Source: Gonapodya prolifera JEL478 | Lineage: Eukaryota; Monoblepharomycota; Monoblepharidomycetes; Monoblepharidales; Gonapodyaceae | Length of the DNA stretch: 64,000 nucleotides | NCBI GenBank assembly: GCA_001574975.1 | Contig: KQ965744.1 | Span: 124,001 to 188,000, forward strand | Direction of reading: 5' to 3' | Shown here: piece by piece, positions 10,933 through 22,857 of the stretch | Layout: each line of letters starts with the position of its first letter | Position numbering within the stretch: the first letter of the stretch is position 1 | The notes under the pieces: model-generated | What the model was told of the DNA's origin: nothing | Database searches by the model: none | The model's input: the letters and a program-made list of their open reading frames with translations, nothing else | Translations under genes and position numbers: made by a program

Positions 10933-11826
10933 ATGACAGATCAAACGTCTACCGCGATCTCTAATGATGGCCCGGCAGCGACTCCTGAGCTAGGATTAAC
11001 TACAGCTCCAGCAGTGACCGTAATCTCCATCCGATGCCGAAAATGTCGGCATACCCTACTAGCAGCAGACATGTTTGCCAAGAAGAAGAGTCCCGACGTT
11101 GTGGCGGAAGGTCAATCGGGTCTGCAGTCACCATCCCTCTCAAATATTTTTCCTGCACCTTCATACGTGCCGTTACTTGACCATGTGCCCGGAACACACG
11201 ATTTTTCAAAGAAAAGCAGAGCTGGCATCCGCCCACAGGCACCGTCTGCTGAGTCTGCGCTTTTGTCAAACTCTTGCAACGTGCTCTTTCTTGCGTACGA
11301 CGTACAGGACCCGGACGTGGTGACTGCCAATGATGTAAATGGATCGAACGTGTTCTTAGCATCTGGCAAGAAAGCGAAGAAAGCTTCGGGGAAAAAGAAA
11401 ACCTCACCTCCTGTGTCGAGCACGCTACTCTCTGATCTTATACCCTCGTTGCTCCCTGCCGTGGAAGGGGAGCAAGATGGGCGGATAGACTGCCCCAACG
11501 CGCGTTGTGGCGCAAAGCTTGGATCATGGGCTTGGGCGGGAGCTCAATGCTCGTGTGGTACATGGGTTACTCCTGGGTTCGCGGTGCAGAAGGGAAAGGT
11601 GGATATTACGTACGGTGGTGGCTTGGGGATGGTGGAAAGAACAGTTGCTGGCGTGTTTACTCAGGGCAGTGGAGGCGCACGGAAAGTGGACTCTGAAGTC
11701 AGGACAGTTCAACAACATAACACTGTAGCTGCGGGTGGGGTACCGCCTACTGGGGCACGTAGTCCCATAGAGGCTCTTCTCAGAGGTCGAACGTTCCATG
11801 GGCTGGAAACCCGAGAGAATGCTTAA
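10933..11826 (+). CDS. YVH1/DUSP12-type zinc-binding domain protein lacking a phosphatase domain
   Basis: Single-exon gene of 297 codons from ATG (MTDQTSTAIS). The first zinc knuckle IRCRKCRHTLLAADMF lies at about residues 36-51. The second half carries DCPNARCGAKLGSWAWAGAQ, then CSCGTWVTPGFAVQKGKVD. This is the C-terminal zinc-binding module of YVH1/DUSP12, which in yeast helps release Mrt4 during 60S assembly (family knowledge). The N-terminal dual-specificity phosphatase domain with its HCxxxxxR motif is absent. Only about 35 residues precede the first CxxC, and nothing upstream encodes a phosphatase. A Lys-rich patch (SGKKAKKASGKKK) lies in the middle. It is either a natural zinc-only orthologue or a truncated paralogue. 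Confidence 0.82.
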   Translation: MTDQTSTAISNDGPAATPELGLTTAPAVTVISIRCRKCRHTLLAADMFAKKKSPDVVAEGQSGLQSPSLSNIFPAPSYVPLLDHVPGTHDFSKKSRAGIRPQAPSAESALLSNSCNVLFLAYDVQDPDVVTANDVNGSNVFLASGKKAKKASGKKKTSPPVSSTLLSDLIPSLLPAVEGEQDGRIDCPNARCGAKLGSWAWAGAQCSCGTWVTPGFAVQKGKVDITYGGGLGMVERTVAGVFTQGSGGARKVDSEVRTVQQHNTVAAGGVPPTGARSPIEALLRGRTFHGLETRENA

Positions 11827-12057
11827 GGACGTAATCATTCGTGTTAGTTATTTCCACAATATGGCCATCGACGGAAGGACGCACGCGATCTTATCTCTTG
11901 TATGTTCTTGTTACCCTTTATCCGGCCGGTGGAGCGTTTCATAGGGCCACATATTCAGTTAAAATTGCCAGAACAGGCCAAAGTAAAGCTGACAACCTTG
12001 CTCCTTTGCATTGTTGTCTGTCCAACGTACGCACTAATGGGTTTTGCCCCATGAAGG

Positions 12058-15018
12058 ATGTTTCAACCTCGCAGACTCCTTTCAATCGTCTCTCGTGGTC
12101 GGGCAGTTGGCCGCAGTTACCCTTGCAAGGTGACAAAGTCTCTCGAGCTTTTCTACTTCGCTCGAGGATTCCACTGCGAAAACAGAGCGTTGTCCGTGAT
12201 GACAACACCTGAGTCGGAGGGTCCACTCACAAAGCGTCGGCGGCTGTCAGCTTCACTATCCACGATGCCTTCGTCTGGAGGAACAGGAGATCGCGTTCAT
12301 GTCCGATTCACGACCGAGAAGGACGTAGGCATAACGGAATTCGTTAATGTTGCGATCAATCGCTTCGCAGGAACGTTCAAACACCGGTGAGTGATCGCTG
12401 CCAGTATCAAGTAATAAACACCTTACCTTTTAATCCGGGAAAGGATCACGGACTTCCAGGTTACCGAAATTGGACAAGACGGATTGCCAGCATCACTTAC
12501 TAGTCTACAAGCGCCGCCGCTACCGGCTTCATCTTCATCCCATGATTTGGTTGAGGTGGGATGACGTAGAACACCGTTTCAACAGAACAACGCTATACTT
12601 ACGGAATCGGTGAACGCAGAGCACTGCTAATCTTAGACGACTTCTCGGAGACGAAGCGATGGAAACTCTACAATCCTGGGTTGAGAGCAGCGCACGAGGT
12701 GACAAGGTGGAATTGCTCTCTGAAGTGAGTGTTCCAAAGCATCATCCCCCAGCAATCAATATTGCGAACATTTCGGCTAACGAAATTATTGAATTAATGT
12801 CATACATAGCCCATGGCGGACAAAGCTCAACGGAGCGAGCTGCATTCTCTCATAAGAATTGTGTTCGAGGGAGCCTTGGAATCCACTACTGTGGAGAATA
12901 GGGTGCGTATATTCCCCAAGAAAGGTGATTTTCCTGCAGTCGATTTGTGTAGCCGTTTATGCATTACTCAATTCACCTGTTGCAAAGGAGGAGGGAACCA
13001 AAATCGTCAAAATCGGGGGCAACTTTGGAGAGATATGGGGTTTGATTATTGTGGGTATGGATTGAGGACTGCGAGCCGAGCTTTTGGTAACGATCTAACT
13101 TCACTACAACTTTTAGGCAAGTTTGTATTATACAAAGGTTGGTTTGATTTTGAGGAATTCCTTCGTCGCAATTTTGAAAAGGATGCTGCTCGTGAAGAGA
13201 ATCGAGACACCATAGATGCAGTCAACCAAGTGTGCCGTATGCTGCAGTGAGTGATCTGTATTGAGCTCTTCCTCCGATAGTATACATACCTTCCATCAGC
13301 CTCTCTCCGAAGAGTGTTCAAGTCGCTGGGACGAAAGACCGCAGGGGAGCGACATCGCAGTGGACAACCGCGTTCCGCGTGACTGCCGATAGATTGGAAA
13401 AGCTCAGCAATAATCTTCAGCAAATAAAAATGGGAAACTTCAGGTGAGTTTTACGTTAATCTTGACCCCAGGTGGTTTCGAAACGTTTCTTCGCTTCAGC
13501 TACTGTAAAAACAATCTGAACCTTGGTGATTTGTTGGGAAATCAATTCAAGATTGCGTTGCGGTGGGTGACTGGAACGCTTGAGCGTTCTGACTAGGTCA
13601 TTCATATTTGTTCGCTAGTCATGTGACAGCGAAGTCTGAAGATGTTGAACAAGCCATTGACTCTTTGAGGACGCAAGGTTTTATAAATTACTACGGCCTT
13701 CAACGATTCGGAACGGGCTCTGTTCCTGTACGTATTGTTCAGTACCTATGGATCAATGACATTCTCTAACGTCGCATCAAAGACTCATGAAGTGGGCAAA
13801 CTGTTACTTCGCTCTCAATGGAAAGAGGTGGGTCACTCGCTAAAACTAAACTCCATTATCTCTAACGTGAACCAGGCCGTTGATTTGATTCTCTCGCCCA
13901 AAGAAAATGGTAAGCTTCATTTATCGCGTCATATTTGGAAATCATTTCTTTCATACATTCTTCTTCGCAGATCTCCCCAATATGAGCTTGGCGAAACAGA
14001 AATGGCACGATGAGAGGGACGCCTCAGCTTCTCTGAAATTGTTGCCAAAAGCAGCACTGGCAGAGCACTCCATATTGAGCTACTTCTCTAAGGGCGGCTC
14101 AAGGACCACCGACTATCTTAACGCTATTTCGAACATACCCAGATCCTTACGTGTGGTACGTTAGCATTTGCATTATACAAACTGTCATCCTATTCTTAAA
14201 GTAACTGTCTGCAGCTGTACGCCCATGCCTACCAGTCTCACATCTGGAACCATGTTGCGAGTTCTCGAATAAAGCTTGGACGAGAACTTTTAGTTGGGGA
14301 TCTGGTTCTTGATCGATCTCTCCCATCAACGGTGGAAAGCAACCCCGCTGAACAAAGTGATGATGTGGAAGTCGTTGATCCAGAAGGTGGTGACTTGGCA
14401 GACTTGAACAAAAATATTGCCGTCAGAGTTTTACGGACGAAAGAGGAATGCGACACATCTACTATTTACGATGTTGTACTGCCTCTTCCAGGCAACGACA
14501 TCACGTATCCGGAAAACTTGAGGGAAGTGTATCAAACGATGTTGGAACGGGACGGGTTTGATATGGGATCAAGGGACGTTTTTAACAGCGCGATCAAGTG
14601 CGTACAAAATGTTCTCAGTGTCGCGTCTGAGTTTACTTGACCTAGGCACCTGCTTTTAGAGATTACTCCCTTCCAGGTGGATATCGAACTTTGCTTTGTA
14701 AACCAACGGATGTCAGCTGGTAAAATCGGTCTTCTCATTTCATTCGCGGAGCGGAGTTTTGAATGCCTTGCTTCCCTTAGGAATCTCGCAAGGTTTGGAG
14801 AAGATTCCGAACAGCTTATTCTCACTGATGTCGATCGTCTGAAGGCAAATGTACTGCCTCATTCCGATGGTACGTCATTGATTGCACATAAGTGGTCAAC
14901 GACCGTAATCAATTGCCGCATTCTAGGGGCCAATTGCGCTTTGATACTCAACTTCACACTTCCTCCGTCGTCTTATGCGACGATGGCCCTTCGGGAAGTA
15001 ATGGATGTTAATGATTAG
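12058..15018 (+). CDS. PUS7: Multisubstrate tRNA/snRNA pseudouridine synthase PUS7 (TruD family)
   Basis: Isomerises uridine to pseudouridine in tRNA, U2 snRNA and mRNA. Spliced exons read [40 protein letters not shown], then [15 protein letters not shown] with the catalytic Asp at 13337-13339. Next come [81 protein letters not shown] and the C-terminus [16 protein letters not shown]. This is the full TruD order with about ten introns. Two in-frame starts are possible. ATG 12199 ([16 protein letters not shown]) is the normal-looking one. ATG 12058 adds about 47 residues rich in Arg and poor in acidic residues ([20 protein letters not shown]) that could target mitochondria. Confidence 0.93.
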
Positions 15019-15241
15019 ACTGTCTAGAACGAAACATGAGGAAGCACTGGTAATAACCTGGTGGAATCGATGTACATCTTGCGCTAGATGAGGCAGTGTG
15101 CCCGTAAAGTCAAACGTGACATACGCCTGAGTTCTTCGCTCATTGTCGGCTTTGACCAAAGCTCGATCCACACTCGTTCGAAGCCGATTTACACACCTTC
15201 AACTGGACAGCCCTTGACTACCTCCCCATTTTCAACTGGAA

Positions 15242-18200
15242 ATGGACAAGGGAAAGGCCGTGGATCGAGGATCCAATGGATTCGCGCCAGCCAAAAAGCC
15301 AACTCTTGTAATCAAGGGGTTTAAGAACAAGCCAAAGCTACCGGACGACTTTGAGCAAACTAGCTGGCAGAAACTCGAGAAGGCCGTTAGAGCGATACAG
15401 TCCAGTCAACGTGTACAGGTATGAACTACACCTGTCGACGAGGTGGTGAGAGAGCTTTTAATCACACAACATCGCCGGACAAGGATTCCTTGGAAGAATT
15501 ATATCGCACGGTATGTGTCTTCAACTGCGTATGCAATTTCATCCTCATAGAAACCCCCGATTCGACAATTTGACATGACCTAAGGTGGAGAACTTATGCT
15601 TGCACAAATACTCAGAGACCACGGTGAGCTATTGGAACTTCCTCCCTACTTTTTGTGCGAGCTAAGCATGGAGTAATCAGTACACCAGGCTCTCGCAGGA
15701 AATGGAGCGGCAGATTAAGAGTGTAAAGGCGAAACTGGAATCGTGAGCAAGCTCTCGAACTTCGAACAGGAATCCGTCTCACCCCGTTCACCCGTTCAAC
15801 CCATGGGCGAAGATTTCCCCCAAGTGCTTCTCTTGCTTTCCTTGCGGAGGTTCGGGATGCTTGGACGGAACATTGTCGGCAGATGGTACTTCAGCGTCAA
15901 CCACCTTTGCACTCTCAGCGGCTAACCAATTCACTGAAGCTCTTGATCCGATCACTTTTTCTCTATCTGGACCGCACGTATGCCCTCCAAACAAACGGCA
16001 TTCATCCGATCTGGGAGCTCAGCGTCGACATGTTCCGAACTTTTGTGCTGACACCTGGTGGTGCGACATTGGTTGGATCTATGAAGGGACTTTTGCTTCA
16101 GATTACCTCGGAACGGTGAGTGAACATCGTGATTTCTGTGCGTTCCAATATTCGCGAGATGGGTTTACCACTCCTTCGCTCCAATAGGAATGGCAACGTC
16201 GTCTCTCGAGACCTGTTGCGTTCTATCGTGCAGGCACTTTTAGATCTTGACCTCTATGACCTCATATTTGAGCCCGAGCTTTTGGCAGAGACAGATCGTT
16301 TCTACACAGAAGAAGGTGACCGGCTCACATCAGAGGTCACCCAAGCACCAGATGGGGGTGTTGCACTTTCGCATCTCCTGAAACGAGTAGAGCAGCGTGT
16401 TCAGGAGGAATCCAACCGTTGTACTCCAAACGTTGGCTACTTAACACCGTCATCGCGACGAAAACTCACCCAGCTGGCAGAGGCGCAGTTTGTAAAAAGA
16501 AACGCGAGGGCGTTGCTCGATGCAGGGTTCGATAAGCTGATGGATGCGAAAGCGACAGACGACCTCACCAGGCTTTACACCGTGTTTAACCGCATTCAAT
16601 GTCAGGATCTTTTGCGGGACAAGTTCACCAACTACACAAAGGTATGCGTCCAAAGGTTTTGTGCCATCCGCTGCCAGCACTGAGACAGCCTCTTCTCTTC
16701 AGACGAAGGGATCCGCAATCGTGACTGACACTACCCGTGATGCCACCTTAGTCGACGACCTTCTCGAGTTCAAGCTTCGAATCGATACCACCGTGTCGGG
16801 ACCGTTCCGCAACGACGAGTCCTTTGTTCATGCTGCAAAGGAGAGTTTCGAACGATTCATTAATATTCGCCCGAATAAGCCGGCGGAGCTCGTGGCGAAG
16901 TATATCGACAACCTCATGCGACAGGGTAAGGGACTCACGGATCAAGAGCAGGAGGGGCTGCTGGATCGGTGTCTGTCGCTGTTCCGGTTCATTCAGGGTA
17001 AGATATGAACGTGGCAAGTCTGGGCGTTTCGAGTTGGTTAACGGGTCTCTCACACGATACAGGCAAAGACGTTTTTGAAGCGTGTAAGTGAACTCCACCC
17101 TTCCTCCTCTTTTGCTGGTGTTTTCTAATTTTCTAACATGCCCTTTAGTCTACAAAAGGGACCTCGCGAAGAGATTACTGTTGAACAGAAGCTCAAGCGA
17201 CGATGCCGAGAAGAGCATGCTGATGAAACTGAGACAAGGCATGTGCAACTCATGCATTAGGGAGTGGTGTTGTTCACCTCTCAACGTGCTCGTCGTCGCG
17301 CAGAATGCGGAAGCCAGTTCACGTCGAAACTCGAGGCCATGTTCAAAGACATCGAGCTGTCAAAGGACCTGGCGACTGCCTTCAAGGTCTGTTCGCGAGA
17401 TGAGCTTTGAGTGGCTTGTACGTCGGGTTGACGGATCATCTGTTAGGCCACGACTACCGCCCAGACCTTGGACGTCGACCTCTCGGTCAGTGTCCTCGCA
17501 CAGGGCGTGTGGCCCTCCTACCCCAAAATGGAAGTGGCAGTTCCCGAAGCGGTAAGTGGGGCTGTCGCTGTGATAGGACACCCCGCTTGATGTTAAAAAC
17601 AATCTGGACGTCAGCTGGCGCGATGTACCAAGGTATTTGCCGACTTTTATGTGGGGAAACATAAGGGGAGGAAGTTGGATTGGCAACCGGCGTTGGCGCA
17701 CTGCACGCTGAAGGCGTCGTTCCCGAAGGTTTGTACAAGCTTTTCGAGTTGTGCTAAGTCTGGGCTCCTCCAATAACGTCACACGCTTACACAAAAGGCC
17801 ACCAAAGAGTTGAATGTGTCGTTCTTCCAAACCCTCGTCCTTCTCCTGTTCAATGAGAACAAGTCGCTGAGCTTCCGAGAAATTCAGCAGGCGACTCGAC
17901 TAGAGGCCAAGGAGTTGACACGGGTTATGCAGTCTCTTGCGTTGGGGAAAGTACGCGTTTTGAACAAGAGCCCCAAGAGTAAAGATGGTGAGTTTGGTGT
18001 TGTTGAGCGTTCGTGCATGGGTGTGGTGTTTGAGCTTATTGGCTACCAAACGTGTGACGTGCACGCGTAGTGTCGGATGACCACTTGTTCGAAGTGAACG
18101 AGACGTTCCAACACGAGTTATTCCGGGTGAAGATCAACGCGATCCAGCAGAAGGAGACGCCCGAGGAGCAGAAGGCGACAAACACGCGGGTGTTCGAGGA

Positions 18201-18629
18201 CCGCAAGCACGTGGTGGATGCGGTGATTGTCCGGATCATGAAGTCGCGGAAAACACTGTCGCATACGGAGCTGACGAGAGGTGAGAGAGCGGACGCTTTC
18301 GTGTAGGAGTGGTGGCAAGAAGATTGTAACGAATCGGATTGTGTCGTCGCTTGCAGAGGTGTTTGGACAGTTGAAGTTTCCTTTGGACGTGAGTTGAATG
18401 CGGGTATTGAGTACGTTTCGCTGGCGGGTTAAGTTTGTTTTTTTGTTGTTGCTTCACCGTCCAGGCGAAAGAATTGAAGAAGGTAATAGAGGGTTTGATT
18501 GACCGGGAGTTCTTGAGGCGCGATGACAAGGATGCCAGGTTCGTTACCCCGCCCAGACGCTGCCGTTCATTTCGTTGATGTTAACCAGGGTCGCGTTTTC
18601 ACTTCAGCATGTTTGTTTACGTTGCCTGA
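15242..18629 (+). CDS. CUL4: Cullin-4, scaffold of CRL4 ubiquitin ligases
   Basis: Scaffold joining a DDB1-type adaptor to the RING protein RBX1. The N-terminus reads [20 protein letters not shown] then [11 protein letters not shown], the cullin-4 signature, followed by LEELYR and [13 protein letters not shown]. Cullin-repeat exons follow ([30 protein letters not shown]-like segment, QVQEESNRC). The cullin homology domain follows ([76 protein letters not shown]). The WHB region carries the neddylation motif [17 protein letters not shown], with the acceptor Lys at 18241-18243. The gene ends FVYVA*, as cullins do. It has about twelve introns. The start ATG at 15242 gives [14 protein letters not shown]. 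Confidence 0.94.
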
Positions 18630-18774
18630 ATATTATTTTTCCGGGCTCCTTGTTACATAGTATCTAGAATCACACAGTTTGAAAATGGCTCGGCGCATCG
18701 TGTAATAATATCCAACCTGGGCGAGCTGGTAAATAACCATTACTACGACGTACGTGTCTGACCAAAAGTCGCAT

Positions 18775-19249
18775 CTAGAGTGGTGGTTGCGTGGAGACGT
18801 CTACAACCAGGTCAAGGGTGCGGAGATGGAGTGGACTCTTCACCCACCTGTCGTTATCGCACGGCGACGACCCTACCGCGCCGTACCCTCGAAAAGCGAG
18901 AAGTGCCAGAAGGTAGACCACCCCCATGCCGAGGGGCACGGCGAAATCTCGGAACAAGGCGTTGGACGCACCGGCGCGGAACGGGATTGTGGCGGTGAAT
19001 CCGAGGAAGAGGAGGACAAAGTTCGCAGCGACGACGAGGATTTGGATTCTGGAATGCGCGATGAAAGAAGTAAATTTGGAGAAAATGGGGCTTAGAAGGA
19101 TGGTGCGTTTCAGGTACATACGCGTATGCGGCTGCGACGGTGAAGAAGATGTGTCGCCTTGCGAGGGCGAACAGACCGAGAATCAGATCACATGGCAGCA
19201 GAATGAGCTGCAGTCGCACGAGAGTTCTGAACGAATCGATCGATTTCAT
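18775..19249 (-). CDS. Small multi-pass membrane protein, function unknown
   Basis: Not recognised. The ATG at 19249 (MKSIDSFRTLVRLQ) opens an exon with a hydrophobic stretch (LILLPCDLILGLFALA). An intron with GTATGT donor removes about 60 nt and gives the join FFTVAAAYA/IQILVVAANFVLLFLG, followed by another hydrophobic segment GMGVVYLLALLAF. Three to four membrane helices are likely in about 135 residues. It sits head to head with OMA1, with only 77 bp between the start codons, so the two probably share a promoter. It runs tail to tail with cullin-4. Membrane localisation is inferred from hydropathy only, and the exon border near the C-terminus (after CDNDR) is uncertain. Confidence 0.55.
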
Positions 19250-19326
19250 CGGCGTAAGATGAGATTCGCTGCGGCCACGGCATTCAATTTCGTGGGGTGA
19301 AGCATCGCAACTAACCAATTCGCCAA

Positions 19327-20888
19327 ATGTATCGCCCAGCGCTGCCGCTGCCCATCCACGCGGTGGCTGCGCCATCACTACTTTCTGCTGGACCTAGAAC
19401 AGTCCCAGTGGCGTCACGCATTCCCCAGTGGGGAACTCTCCATGCCCCACGACCTAGTTTCGCTGCAACACACCCCGCGACCGTCCAGCGCCGCCATCAG
19501 TGGAATCGCAGACCGGACTACGTCTACTTTGAAAACACTCGACCGCCGATCTACGCGCGGCGGTCCTTTTGGGGATACGCTGGGGTGTGCCTTGGACTCG
19601 GCGGCGTGTACTACATGTCGCATCTGGAGGAAGTCCCACTCACAAAGCGGCGACGGTTCTTGGACATAACACCCTCGCAGGAGGAAATCCTGGCCCGCTC
19701 TGCCTACAAGCAGATCATGACTGAATACGGCAACAGGATCTTGCCCCCTTCGCACCCGTATACCCGGTTCGTCAAGGAAGTAGCGGTTAGGCTTATTGCA
19801 GGTGACGTGAAGAGCCGCCGAGGAGGCAATTTGGCATGATAGGAGTGCACCAACTGAAGGTGCCTTGCCCATCCCACGCCAGTCTCCGGCATGCCCGACC
19901 TGAATTGGGAAGTCTACGTGGTTGACGCACCCGAGAAAAATGCCTTTGTGCTCCCCGGTGGCAAGATATTCGTATACACGGGAATCTTGCCCGTGGTCCA
20001 GGACGAGAACGGCATGGCTGCGGTGCTGGGACACGAGATCGCACACCAGGTTGCACGGCACTCGGCAGAGAAGATGTCAAACATGAAGATTGTCATCTTG
20101 TTGCAGGTGTTGCTGGCGCTGGTGCTTTCGGGGGGTGAGTATCGAAGGGTCCCGGCGGGGTGGTGGTGTTGCGATATGATGGTACAAATGACACAATGTC
20201 TCTTGCCACTGTAGAGCCGTTCTGGCTTTCCCGTATCTTTTTTGACCTTGGTGAGTCTAATGCACTTTGTTGACGGTGCTAAGTTTGTTGAATGACACCG
20301 GACGCCGTCAAGGTATCATGAAACCATTTTCTCGCAAAGTGGAAACCGAAGCCGTGAGTACCAGAAACTTACCCCGTCTCCGTTACCACGCAAAGCTCAC
20401 CCCTGCCTCACGCCCACTCCCAGGATTACATCGGGTGAGCCCAACTATTCGTGCCCACATCATTCGGTACCCGGCCGAAACAACCCCCCCCCCCCCCCCC
20501 CAGCCTCCTGCTCATGGCCCAAGCTTGCTACGACCCCCGCGCCGCTGTGGACATGTGGCAGCGCATGTCGATGGCGACGAGGAACGAACCGCCGCAGTAC
20601 CTTTCCACGCATCCGTCGGTGGGTTGACATGGTTTGTCGGGTGGGTGCCATCATGGTGATAACGCTGTGTTCTCTTGGTAAATAGCATAATGAGCGGATA
20701 AAGATGCTGTCCAAGTGAGTCGGTGGCGGTTTTGGGTGGTGTTTGGATACTTTGTTTACTGACCAACCCGACCCTACTCTTGTCGCAGATGGATGCCCGA
20801 GGCAATCAACAAACGGGACCTGAGCAACTGCGCGACCGTGGGGTCGTTCTTGGACCAGTTTTATGGGAGCGCGCGGGCGGTGTGGTAG
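19327..20888 (+). CDS. OMA1: Mitochondrial inner-membrane metalloprotease OMA1 (M48 family)
   Basis: Stress-activated zinc protease of the inner mitochondrial membrane. The exon model is 19327-19801, 19883-20134, 20215-20250, 20313-20353, 20424-20434, 20504-20618, 20686-20714, 20789-20888, with every junction in frame. The N-terminus is a basic presequence (MYRPALPLPIHAVAAPSLLS). A transmembrane stretch (WGYAGVCLGLGGVYYMS) and the family core PDLNWEVYVVD, PGGKIFVYTGIL follow. The zinc motif GHEIAHQVARHSAEKMS has its HExxH at 20032-20046, followed by a hydrophobic segment and SRKVETEA/DYIG, where the Glu of ETEAD is the third zinc ligand. The C-terminus is THPSHNERIKML, FLDQFYGSARAVW. The fifth exon is only 11 nt and encodes DYIG. 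Confidence 0.95.
20484..20501 (+). repeat. 18-nt poly-C tract at an OMA1 splice acceptor
   Basis: A run of 18 cytosines is followed directly by AG and the exon reading LLLMAQACYDP. It serves as the polypyrimidine tract of this acceptor. Runs of this kind are prone to length change in replication and to sequencing error, but they lie in the intron, so frame is not at stake. Confidence 0.9.
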
Positions 20889-21062
20889 GACGTGGCGGTG
20901 GGGAGTTGGGCCGAAAAAGACGGATCTCCGTACCAAGTACACAAACAGTTTTGCAGCATATCAAATTGCTAGACGAGCGTTACTGTACATATTCGAGTAT
21001 ATGCGCCGGAAATCGAACGCGAGTCGTCTCCCTGCCCCTGCACACAAAAGTAGTGTGTCCCT

Positions 21063-21618
21063 TCACCCCGTGAACGGGTTAGCAATCTCCTCCATCCCGT
21101 CCAGCGGCGAAATCAACACGACTGACGTCCCTCGGCACACCATCAGGCCCAGCTGCCGCGACTTGCCGCTCAGCTTCGAGGGATCTTCCGGGTCTGAGGG
21201 TTTCATGTGACGAAATTTCATTCTAGAGCGCCGCAAGGTGGGTACAGTGAGGATTCTCACCTCGTAGCTGTTCTGTTGCTTCGTCCAGTACGAGATTGAG
21301 GAGGGGATCGTGGCCCTTGAGGACACCAGTGACTGGATACCCATTCATGACACGGATTCCAGCAATTGACGAGCATGCCGCGTGTCCAAAGAGTGGCTCA
21401 CCTTCGCGCCCGCCCGCAAATTTGACGAAAATGCGCTTGTCCAGGTACCGCGCGAGATCCAGGATGTTCTTTCTCTCCTCCTGCTGCCCGCCCCCACCAC
21501 CACCCGCAGGCCCTCCCCCGCGCCCGCCGCCCCGTCCGCCCCCTCTCCCACCCCCGCGATCGCCGCCTCTGCCGCGTCCCCTGTCTTGGCCACCTCCGCG
21601 TCCTCGTCCGCGTTCCAT
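21063..21618 (-). CDS. LSM7: U6 snRNA-associated Sm-like protein LSm7 with RGG-rich N-terminus
   Basis: Subunit of the LSm2-8 ring on U6 snRNA and the LSm1-7 ring in mRNA decay. The Sm fold is spread over three exons: NILDLARYLDKRIFVKFAGG then RE/VTGVLKGHDPLLNLVLDEA, then TEQLR/DPEDPSKLSGKSRQLG and LMVCRGTSVVLISPLDGMEE with the end IANPFTG. Both introns are short and phased. The first 40 or so residues are almost only Arg and Gly (MERGRGRGG... with runs of RGGG), an RGG-box extension longer than I know from other LSm7 proteins. It may bind RNA and be methylated on arginine (inference). The ATG at 21618 directly precedes the RG run. Confidence 0.93.
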
Positions 21619-22857
21619 TTGGAGGGTGAAGTTGTGGAACTGTGCGTTGCAACTGCGACCAAAGTAAATTTGCAAGTCCACATTTCGGAATGAATTGATT
21701 CGTGTGTGGGCCCAACTGCTGGCACATCGGACGATGATGGCGGGAAGGATCTGCGCGCGGATAATGCGAGTTTGGAGAACGATGGCCATCCGACAGTACA
21801 ATCGTGAAAGCGAACCACGATGCAAAAACAATTGAATTCCAGAATTGAAATCCACTCTTAGGTGAGTACGCAAAGACGGTGCACCAAGATGAACAGGATC
21901 GCCACTACTCGGTGGGACTGGTGCGGTTTCCGGGGTGAAATCGAGAATTGTGAATGCAAACCTCGCAATTGGACCACTCCCCACTGATGATGATCGCCAA
22001 CTTCCCACCGCGTTTCTCTCTCGAGCTGAGCTCCGGCCTTCTTGGTCCGTCGAGCCGGTTCGTTGGTGCTGAGATGTGTGTTGTGGAGGTTGTACCCCGA
22101 GGAAGGCTCCCTTGGGAGCTTCGACCGTGTTCGCGGAGTGAGAACGCTTAGGCCTGATCTGATAATGGTGTTGTGGCTGTGATTGTGGTTCCCATCGGCG
22201 AGGAGACTTCTGAATGCTTCCTGTCGCTTGCTAAGAGTCCGGGTTCTGATTTCGCTTGCTTTTTTCTTTCCCTTTTCTCTCACCAAAGAATGGTCTCTTT
22301 CACACCTAATGTCTCGTGGGACCAGTATGATGTCAATGTCTATCGGAGCAATCCTTGAAGTGCCATACAATACTCTCGCAATGGTCTTCGCATCTCACAG
22401 TCCGTCAAACTAGGACATGGTCAAACAGCCACCGAAGAGGCCCAAGGAAACATCGAGTTATACCCAGAATAAGTACAGGTCAAGCAACAACCGGAATGGT
22501 CTCAAGGCAGGGGACGCTCGACCTTCAATTGTTCTTTGAAGCGCATTTGGGGTTCAAATGGTGTCCGTCCACCCATGAACAAACGCAATGAAAGCAACAA
22601 AAGTTGGAAGCCCAAGTATCGTGGGCACCAATGCAAAAATGGGGGTTAGCATCGGCACCGATACAATACCCGCGACATTTTAGAAATAGCCCAACTCCAC
22701 CCTTGTGATCCATTTGTTACCTGTGATACAAAGACATACAAAATCTGCGTGTCGCCAAGCCAGCCCGAAAGTTTCGGCACATTTCTGAAGCAAACCGCCC
22801 AAGACCTGCCCCTCCACCCCATTTACATACAGGGCGCCACCCCGCATCTTCCCGCGT

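Noticed and set aside
20723-21210. Plus-strand frames between OMA1 and LSM7
   Set aside because: They start inside OMA1 intron/exon sequence and run into the LSM7 3' end. No recognisable protein.
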